Part shown: one piece after another, positions 57,841 to 64,000 of the stretch | How positions within the stretch are numbered: position 1 is the first letter of the stretch | Layout: every line of letters begins with the position of its first letter | Assembly: GCA_001939145.1 (NCBI GenBank) | Contig: LSRX01000538.1 | Location: 251,427-315,426, forward strand | From: Symbiodinium microadriaticum | Taxonomy: Eukaryota > Sar > Dinophyceae > Suessiales > Symbiodiniaceae | Direction: 5' to 3' | DNA: 64,000 bases | The notes under the pieces: model-generated | What the model saw: only the letters and a program-made list of their open reading frames with translations | The model's database searches: none | What the model was told of the DNA's origin: nothing | Position numbers and translations under genes: made by a program

Positions 57841-59758
57841 CTGCGTTGATCCATAGAGTTTGGGATGAGGAGCAGGTTTTGCAGCCCAACCGGCCCCAAT
57901 CCAATTTCCTTATCTTGACGCAACGATGCGCCGCCGATATGTCCGCCGAGATGCAAAAGGCCGCCTGCTTGGTTGCCTTAGCTCTAGCGATCAGCTCCAC
58001 GATTTCTTCCGGCCCAGGGGTCTCCAAGCGGTCGGGCACGGAGATCCGGTTGTTGATCCGGACGCCGTGTGTTGCGTCATGCAACGGTCTGACTTCACCA
58101 TTAGGCTTACTGATCGCTCCTAAAGCCGCCACTAGCACTTCTGGGTATTCCTGCCGCGCAGCGGGCTCTGTAGTAGCGATCATGCGCCCCAGCGCCTCGT
58201 CCTGCTTGAACTTCTCCTCCAGTTGGGCCTGCGTCAGCTCAGCAGAAGAATAGTTCTGCATGATGGGCTGGAAGTCGGTCTCGTCAAGTTTGCGGCTCTT
58301 GACACGTGCACGGAAAACCTGTGGTGTCCTCTTCAGCTCGCCGTCACATCCCAAAGGCACTCCCTCGGCAAACGACTCAGGTCCCTGACACAACACTTCC
58401 CAGTCTGGATCTCCCAACAGCTTTAAAGATTGTCCAAGCATGTGCAGCATGAAAGGTTGCCTCTCCGGTATCTCCCTGGCGGCCTCAGGAGCTGGAAGCA
58501 AATCACAGATCCGCCCCCTAGCCCGCCAGAGCTGCTCTTCCGAAAACGGCGACTCTTTAAGTCTGCCAAGGGCTAGCTCCATCGATTTGTGTTTGATATC
58601 TCCAATGGCACCACTGACAAGATCTTCCAAGACACACGCGATCGCATTAACATGTTTGCGTTCCTCCAAGGTCTGCAGATGCCCCCGGGCCTCCGGTGGC
58701 CAGCGGCCGGGAGAACAAAGACCAAAACCATCCACGAACTCCTTAGTGTATCCTTCATGGTGACATTGCATAGGCTGCCCAAGGGCCCGACTGTACCTCG
58801 GATCAAACTGCTCCCCCTTCTCCTCACCAACATCATCTTCCGAACTCCCAAGAACAACAACCATGGAATCATCAGCCGCGTCTCCCTGATCCCCTTGATC
58901 TGCCGAGGCTCCACCGCTTCCACCCAACCCGGCAGGGAGTGGAGAAGAGGCAGAGGCAGGGGAAACGTCCAAACTGAGCTGAAAACCCAAGTGATGAAGT
59001 TGCTGAAGCTGCGGTGGCTGTAGGTTATTCATGAAGGCTGGATTGTAAGCTGCAATCACCAGCCTGTCTCCGTGCCATGGCATCGTGGCGTGCCATGTAT
59101 TGCGTGCATCGAAGAAAACTTTGGTGTCACAAACAGGATGTAAGTTGCCGAAAACGACTTTGTCCTTGAAGTTCATCTTAACGTTGCCGTCCGGAGATTC
59201 TACCCAGAGTTCACCGTTATTGAAGGTACTGACCCCAATCAAGAGACTGGGTGCATCAGCATTCCCAAGGTCCTTGTGAACATCGGCTTTCACGTTGTGC
59301 AAGAGAATGAACGCTGAGAACTTGTGGTCCGGAGCTTGTTCGCGAATGAACTTGTTGCAAAGCTGCGTACTGAACGGGAACAAACTGCAGTTCTGGCGAA
59401 GGCCGACAAGGCCCCCTTTCGAATAACCCCCGGAAATGAAGACACTCCCCTCAAGAGAACCCGAGGCCTTATGAGGGGGTTCCCCAGGAAGCAAAGAGAA
59501 AAGAGTACCAATCGTTGCTCTAGCCACGGGTCTATCTGCTGCGAGCTCCTGGGCTGCGAAGCGCTCGGCCTCAGGTGCAACCTGACCGACGTCGGCAGTA
59601 TCAGCGAGCTTGGGGGCGCATACCCTGGCACCCATGCAAAGTTGCGCGATGTAGAAGCAGAACGCCGATGGATATGCGGCAGACTGCGTTGCGCGCCACT
59701 GGTCACCCTCCAGTCCTTGTAGCGATGGCCGCAGCTGCCCAACGGGCCCACATACCAA
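57830..59758 (-). CDS. 2OG/Fe(II) dioxygenase-like domain plus N-terminal half of reverse transcriptase
   Basis: Middle of the polyprotein, in a frame shifted from the methyltransferase part; sense reading begins near 59715. Numbered from 59758, residues 150-240 carry a double-stranded beta-helix dioxygenase signature: H161-x-D163 (HKD), the strand GELWVE at 182-187, H223 (TWHATMPWHG) and R232 with Y238 (GDRLVIAAY). H-x-D...H plus a distal Arg is the iron/2-oxoglutarate set, and HATxP...RLxxxxY resembles TET/JBP base oxidases. An acidic, proline-rich linker follows. RT motifs begin near residue 560, with VRPLHDATHG and the catalytic SADISAAHR (D606). The frame runs on to a stop at 57752 but loses sense at 57829-57838, where a GTCCC tandem duplication breaks it. 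The oxidase call is by motif only. Confidence 0.68.
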
Positions 59759-60387
59759 CCTTCATCATCAAAGACTGGCCACTCTGAATCATAAGTTGAT
59801 GGCTCGGGCAAGTTTGTAGCAAGCCTCGTTGGTTTCGGGGTGTCAGCTCCATAGTGGCACTGGTGAAGAGCCCATGTGACTCCCTTTGATTCTTTAATCA
59901 ACTCTTGCAACTCTGGAAGCTGCCACACACTCGCCGGATGTTGTCCATCCTTAGTCCTCCCGAGGTCCTCGGGATGCTCCCAAATCCAAAATCTCGAAGC
60001 TGAAATTTGTAACTTGACTGCATGAATGCAATTGAGAATGAAAGAATTGTGTGTCTCTGCAAGCTGTTTGTTCTGATTTGAATTCCACGGAAATCCCCAT
60101 GGGAAAGATTGGTCCCGAACAGGCTTCGGAAAAGTACCGCCCATCCAGTTGCATCTCGCCCGCGAAAATGTGTTGCAGGGGGGTGAAAGAATCAACACAT
60201 CCCAAAGACCAGCAGAAATGCCTTGAAAGACGTCCTCCCACAGGCCCTTGGATGTAAGGTCATGACTCGGATCTCGTTTGAGATCAAGAGCTCGCACGTG
60301 CACATGAATGTCAAACTGCAAGGCCATATCCTTAAGATGTGACTCAATGTCCCCGTCGCGTGGGACTCCCGCAAATAGATATAGCAC
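59700..60387 (-). CDS. Cytosine-C5 DNA methyltransferase-like domain of the retroelement
   Basis: Domain of the polyprotein directly after the UGA. Numbered from the GTG at 60387, it shows LYLFAG at residues 2-7 (SAM-binding motif I, xLFAGxGG), LSPPCNTFS at 67-75 (motif IV, PPCxxFS, catalytic C71), WEHPE at 136-140 (in place of ENV, motif VI) and YGADTPKPTRL near 190 (like motif VIII). These are the C5-methylase landmarks in the right order. The target-recognition domain is short or absent. The useful frame ends near 59715; further reading in this frame, to 59290, is out of register. DIRS-group elements are known to carry methyltransferase domains, usually of adenine type, so the PPC motif here deserves checking. 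Activity is not proven. Confidence 0.72.
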
Positions 60388-60393
60388 CCTAAG

Positions 60394-60396
60394 TCA
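60394..60396 (-). promoter_or_regulatory. In-frame UGA between Gag and Pol, candidate readthrough site
   Basis: The Gag frame ends GCC-TGA-CTT-AGG and the methyltransferase-like frame continues without a shift. The next codons encode VLYLFAG, already part of the enzyme domain, and no ATG lies between. UGA followed by C is the leakiest stop context known in eukaryotes. Single-stop Gag-Pol readthrough is established in gammaretroviruses; its use here is inferred. Confidence 0.55.
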
Positions 60397-61731
60397 GGCT
60401 TTATCCGTATTCGCGGTTTCACCGGTGCCTGCCTTCTTCTGCCAATGCTGCCACATGGGGTGCTGCTGCCCGCACCCGGGTACCTGGCAAATGTGTACTC
60501 GACCGCATGAACCATCACAGCCTCCTTCATTGAAGGCATAGCAGATCTGGCGGCCGTCTGGGGTGTGCGTCAGCACACGCTTCCCCTTCGGACCTTTGTC
60601 CTTGCCCTTGCCCGTCTTTGTCTTCCCGCCTTTGTAATCCCCTTTCATATCGATCAACTTGCCTTTGCCCTTGTCGCCTTTGTCGGTGTTGCGACTCCAT
60701 GGTTGATACGGCTGCCAACGCGGCGGCTGCTGTTGTTGCCCCCACCGCAGGCGATTCCCGCGGCCCTCATTGATGACTCCTTGGAGGGCGATGGGCGAAA
60801 TGAAATGCTGCTCGCGAATCTCGGAGTCTCGAGATTTCTCGGGGAGCACCTCAGCGAGCGGCCGATTTTCCCGCACCGAGATCTTGATGGATTCCTTTCG
60901 GACCTGAAACTCGTACTGCAACAACACATGCCATGGCGGTCTGACCCCAGTATTGTCACCATACTGGTTCGGGATTTTCATCAAATAGACTTTCTCGCCC
61001 ATCAAGTAGTCTGCAAAATCCGACCAGACCCCAGGCCCCATGCCTCTGAAAAGACCAATGTTTCGGAACTTGCTAGCCAGCATGGTCCACATGTGTCCCT
61101 CCACCTTGAGGGCCAGGCGTAGTTCCTCAGTATTCTGAGGGAGCTGTCCTTTCACTTTGGATTTCACCACTCTCACATGACCATTCTGATCAACAGTTGT
61201 CTGAATGCCAGAGTCCCGGGAGGTCTTCCGGGACGTAACGTCCGACAATGGACTCGCAGTGATCTCCGAGGCTTCCACCTCCTCGACCTTAGCTGAAAGA
61301 TAGGCCTCGGAGGGTTCCAAGTGCTCTTCTAGTCGGTAATGCGTCTTCTCGAACGCGGCTTTCATGGCCGTCCTGTCGGTATGGGCGATAGGACGCGTAA
61401 CGCCGAGCAGCTTAGCCTCCGCCTTGATGTCTGCTTCCTTGCTGACATAGGACTTGCAAGACTCCCAGGACATGATGACAGCAGCAACGGCGGAGCGCTT
61501 CTCCAAATTGTCCCCCTCTAGACCGAAGTCGTCCTTCAAAGCCTCCCTAATCGCGGCACGTGTGTCAGCATAGGCTGAAAACTTCCCGATGGTATCAAAG
61601 TGTTGCGTCAGCCGGTACTGAAGCCCCACCGGAACACCAGCCTCCTGGAGCAGATGCACGAGGTCTGAAGAAACCTTGTCATTAAAGTGCTGATGCGCAT
61701 CTTCCTGACTGATCCCAGCCGGCAAATCCAT
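60394..61731 (-). CDS. Gag-like protein with CCCH zinc finger (DIRS-like element)
   Basis: Probable nucleocapsid/Gag protein of 445 residues that packages element RNA. It starts at a true ATG (61729-61731). The first 180 residues are helical and charged. Residues about 340-390 are rich in Q, K and G (KGDKGKGK, KGKDKGPKGK), typical of RNA binding. Near the end a CX7CX3CX3H finger is visible (C397, C405, C409, H413), followed directly by a second C/C/H cluster (C415, C420, H424). It ends at UGA 60394-60396. The next ORF continues in the same frame with no ATG, so the downstream enzymes are probably made as a Gag fusion by stop readthrough. Assignment as Gag rests on the finger, basic linker and position upstream of the enzymes, not on a recognised capsid domain. 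Confidence 0.7.
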   Translation of the reverse strand: MDLPAGISQEDAHQHFNDKVSSDLVHLLQEAGVPVGLQYRLTQHFDTIGKFSAYADTRAAIREALKDDFGLEGDNLEKRSAVAAVIMSWESCKSYVSKEADIKAEAKLLGVTRPIAHTDRTAMKAAFEKTHYRLEEHLEPSEAYLSAKVEEVEASEITASPLSDVTSRKTSRDSGIQTTVDQNGHVRVVKSKVKGQLPQNTEELRLALKVEGHMWTMLASKFRNIGLFRGMGPGVWSDFADYLMGEKVYLMKIPNQYGDNTGVRPPWHVLLQYEFQVRKESIKISVRENRPLAEVLPEKSRDSEIREQHFISPIALQGVINEGRGNRLRWGQQQQPPRWQPYQPWSRNTDKGDKGKGKLIDMKGDYKGGKTKTGKGKDKGPKGKRVLTHTPDGRQICYAFNEGGCDGSCGRVHICQVPGCGQQHPMWQHWQKKAGTGETANTDKA

Positions 61732-61819
61732 GCTTCAATCAACGGGCATCCTAACAAGACCCCAGGTCCTAGGCAGCTCTCGAGGCAAAACAATCAAGGC
61801 ACAAGTCTTCCTACCCATC

Positions 61820-61955
61820 ATGGCTTCCCCCGTCATCGGGGCTTCCAAGCCATCACAAACTTCTCAGACGATGGCTTCCCCTGATCAACAGGGCTTCCAA
61901 ACCATCTCACTCAGCACTAACTCTTGCACGGCTTCCCCCGTACGGGGCTTCCACA
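61820..61955. repeat. Three hairpin repeats in the leader between recombinase and Gag
   Basis: Three copies of a short stem-loop unit lie at 61822-61846, 61873-61898 and 61930-61952. Each is GGCTTCC, an inverted pair, then GGCTTCC again. The stems differ but stay paired: CCCCG/CGGGG in copies 1 and 3, and CCCTG/CAGGG in copy 2, with loops of different length. Unit spacing is about 50-57 bases. Stem changes that keep pairing suggest selection on structure. The position just upstream of the Gag ATG suggests a terminal or replication signal of the retroelement. Confidence 0.6.
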
Positions 61956-62127
61956 CCGGCATCTCGATCCGCACAAAACACACCCCTGTTCACTACAGCA
62001 ACGGAGGCCACAGACGCGACAGAAGGACAAGACAAACCCCTTGAAGAATCCGCAGCCCTCTTGTTTCCCCCCGGCACAATCTTCAGTCTCTTGTGTCGGG
62101 TACTAACGGCTGCCATCCACGACTCCA

Positions 62128-63984
62128 TCAAGCAGCGGGCCCCACCTGTGCCGTCTCCGACCCAGAGTCAGATGATCCGAAATCTTGTTCCTCCACAGCA
62201 GGCCTGCACAGCTTGCAAATCGCGTCAGCAATGCCCTCAGTAAGATGATAAACTGGTTGGGTCTCAAGACACCTTTCTTGCTTGACAGCACATCCATGCG
62301 ACACGTGCAATCGGCGGAAGCCATTCGTGCGAGAGATTGTTACGAAGTATGGCGCATTGACCTCGCGCTCCGGAACCTCTGGCGCAAGCGCCACCGACGC
62401 ATCTCCGCGCGCCTGTCTCAGCGCATTCAGGTCAACCTTAACAGCAGGGAACTTTCCCCCCAAGCTCCAACACTCTCCGTCCCACTTAAGCACCGTGTGT
62501 TTGAGTGCCACGGTATTGGGATCGCCTCCATTTCTCACCAGAAAATCAGAGATCTGAGCAATTGATTCTTCTTCGACGAAGCCGGGCGCAGGACGCCCCT
62601 CCAAGAGGGCAATGCAAACTTCCGTCTGAATAGAATGCACGACCTGTCGACTAGTGAGAATATAATCTGCAGAACCATGCTGGGCCGCAGACCAACGCCC
62701 CAAGAAATCACGGCGCTCCTTGGAGATGTCAATGAGGGCGGCCAGCGATGGCAGCGTATGACGTGCACTGTGTCCCGACCAATAAAGATGCAGCGGTGGT
62801 TCTATCAAAGTCCCTGCACCAATCCCCCAGCGAGACTGAACACGTACCGGAACCCTCAAAAGAAGTAAAAGGCGGCGAAGGTGTACAGCCACCCCCTCTG
62901 GTTCCAGATAATCATCTTGCGCAATGGTCCAATCCTCATTGAAACCCAAGCAGAAGTAATCTCGCTTACGTGCCAAAGTCTCGGTCTTGAGTAGACGAAC
63001 TCCCTCAGCTAGCCAATCATACCCAGTGAGGCCCACACCGCGCCCCACATAGCCGAAAAGGTGGCCCACAGCCTTTCCCGGCCCAGTAGTCTTTGTACGC
63101 CGGATGACAAACTTAACACCAATCTGCGACAAAACAAAGGTGCTGGGATCTACCCCTTGGATGTCGTCGCATCTCATCGTCGTCCAAACCAAAAGGAGCA
63201 AAACGAAAGCATAAAACCTTAACCCTACGGGAAAGGTAGCCTTGCAAACACAAAGCTCTGCTGAAAGGATCACTGCAATGGTGTACATAGGCGCCTGTCG
63301 CTTCGGCGGCGCATCCTGTTCCAGCTCGGCTGTCCAAGAACGACACGCTTCAATGAGCAGGCGATCCTCAGACAGTCTCTTGTCGGATTCCACCTGTCCC
63401 ACTTGTTCCAGCAAGGCCAAGGCTCCCAAAATCCCATTCGGAACCGACTTGCCCATCCCTTGTGACTCATGCCTCTCTTCTAGATATGTGAGCAGATTTT
63501 CAGCCTTGCCTGGCCACGGCTTGCCCAGTGTAGCCTTCATCCATGAGCGGACCTTCGCCCAGACCATGGCCCGATTTCGAAGCGTCTTGGAACGTCTGGC
63601 CCCAAAGGCTCGTTCCCACAGCTGCGCCGCTTGCTCATGCCCTACCACCCGCGAAGCTAAAGGCATTTCGGCCTCCTCGATGAACTCCGCCAGCTTCAGC
63701 GACCAGCGTCGCTTCTCAGCTGATTCAAAGGCTTCGCGATCAGACCTGTAGCCCGACTTTTGGCTGCGAAGTGACTTCTCTAAAATCTTCAAACTCAGCG
63801 AAGGCGATTGCTGCTGGATTAGTTCATATGCCCGTCCGACATCACCTTGAGAAGAAAATGGGGTGATCGGCGCGGCTTCAGCACTAGCTGCCAGCAGACG
63901 GGCTTGTTGTGCGCCCCTTGATCCGCGGGACAGTGACCAACGCCATAGCCGGTCTGCCAATGCCGGCTTGTCATGTTCAGCCAC
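62128..63984 (-). CDS. Tyrosine recombinase of a DIRS-like retroelement, 5' end beyond window
   Basis: Tyrosine-recombinase-type integrase expected to insert a circular DNA intermediate. About 618 residues are visible. Counting from the GTG at 63984, catalytic candidates are R271 (in TMRCDDIQG), K297 (in RRTKTT), H405-x-x-R408 (in SGHSARH), W431 (in LGRWSAAQHG) and nucleophile Y441, in the family's R-K-HxxR-H/W-Y order. The N-terminal 230 residues are helical and basic, like a core-binding domain. There is no ATG at the start: the frame stays open through GTG at 63984 to the window edge, so the N-terminus is missing from view. The stop lies about 400 bases upstream of the Gag ORF on the same strand. 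It is either the first gene of this element (recombinase upstream of RT is known in kinetoplastid VIPER/TATE) or the end of a neighbouring copy. The recombinase call is firm; its ownership is not. Confidence 0.85.
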   Translation of the reverse strand: MAEHDKPALADRLWRWSLSRGSRGAQQARLLAASAEAAPITPFSSQGDVGRAYELIQQQSPSLSLKILEKSLRSQKSGYRSDREAFESAEKRRWSLKLAEFIEEAEMPLASRVVGHEQAAQLWERAFGARRSKTLRNRAMVWAKVRSWMKATLGKPWPGKAENLLTYLEERHESQGMGKSVPNGILGALALLEQVGQVESDKRLSEDRLLIEACRSWTAELEQDAPPKRQAPMYTIAVILSAELCVCKATFPVGLRFYAFVLLLLVWTTMRCDDIQGVDPSTFVLSQIGVKFVIRRTKTTGPGKAVGHLFGYVGRGVGLTGYDWLAEGVRLLKTETLARKRDYFCLGFNEDWTIAQDDYLEPEGVAVHLRRLLLLLRVPVRVQSRWGIGAGTLIEPPLHLYWSGHSARHTLPSLAALIDISKERRDFLGRWSAAQHGSADYILTSRQVVHSIQTEVCIALLEGRPAPGFVEEESIAQISDFLVRNGGDPNTVALKHTVLKWDGECWSLGGKFPAVKVDLNALRQARGDASVALAPEVPEREVNAPYFVTISRTNGFRRLHVSHGCAVKQERCLETQPVYHLTEGIADAICKLCRPAVEEQDFGSSDSGSETAQVGPAA

Positions 63985-64000
63985 GCTATCACCCAGACAT

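Larger units (their letters stand above)
56625..64000 (-). mobile_element. DIRS/VIPER-like tyrosine-recombinase retroelement
   Basis: All parts share the minus strand and run YR, hairpin leader, Gag, UGA, methyltransferase-like, dioxygenase-like, RT, RNase H. The absence of a DDE integrase and the presence of a tyrosine recombinase place it in the DIRS order. Two frame changes (near 59715 and at 57829-57838) may be decay, assembly error or programmed shifts. No LTRs, split direct repeats or terminal inverted repeats were identified at the visible ends. The right end lies beyond the window, so the recombinase could belong to an abutting second copy. Confidence 0.75.

Noticed and set aside
59290-59700. 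C-terminal part of the methylase frame beyond YKDW
   Set aside because: Sense switches to another frame here (FCFYIAQ and the dioxygenase domain), so this tail is out-of-frame reading.
63242-63751. Plus-strand frame opposite the recombinase
   Set aside because: Shadow of the recombinase gene, which has all catalytic residues on the minus strand.

Overview
The window looks like nuclear DNA of a photosynthetic dinoflagellate (Symbiodiniaceae/Suessiales type). This rests on several signs read from the sequence: host-like coding pieces lie almost all on the minus strand; genes are split into short exons by short introns; there is an N-terminal signal peptide followed by an FVAP motif, the leader known for peridinin-plastid proteins; a PPR gene is present; and retroelement relics and microsatellites are abundant. 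No bacterial operons, CRISPR arrays or rRNA/tRNA genes were seen. Exon edges are estimates made by eye.

Layout. 1.9-6.7 kb: minus-strand PPR gene in pieces. 7.5-10.6 kb: unrecognised minus-strand coding pieces. 10.9-13.5 kb: minus-strand gene with a plastid-type leader and coiled-coil exons. 13.66-14.53 kb: 65-bp satellite with a 223-bp higher-order repeat, followed by an 11-bp minisatellite. 16.5-17.0 kb: AT-rich Polinton/Maverick-type integrase fragment that begins at the only N in the window. 17.35-18.83 kb: HNH-nuclease-like gene. 19.03-19.32 kb: MITE-like foldback element. 20-27 kb: mostly unassigned. 27.1-29.6 kb: plus-strand Copia-like pol relic. 29.6-36.2 kb: mostly unassigned, ending in a 340-bp GA-rich microsatellite. 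36.2-37.7 kb: unrecognised minus-strand exons. 38.6-43.4 kb: secreted G8/beta-helix protein with PAN-like repeats. 44.6-47.8 kb: small minus-strand coding pieces. 48.25-49.0 kb: Copia-type gag relic. 49.7-53.5 kb: RluA-type pseudouridine synthase exons. 53.9-56.0 kb: unrecognised exons.

The most interesting part is 56.6-64.0 kb, a DIRS/VIPER-like tyrosine-recombinase retroelement on the minus strand. In transcription order it holds: a tyrosine recombinase running off the window edge; three hairpin repeats; a Gag-like protein with a CCCH zinc finger; one in-frame UGA; a cytosine-C5-methyltransferase-like domain; a 2-oxoglutarate/Fe(II) dioxygenase-like domain resembling TET/JBP; then reverse transcriptase and RNase H. 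A retroelement carrying both a DNA-methylase-like and a base-oxidase-like domain is notable in dinoflagellates, whose DNA is rich in 5-hydroxymethyluracil. This copy has two frame changes, one of them at a 5-bp tandem duplication in the RT core, so it may be dead.
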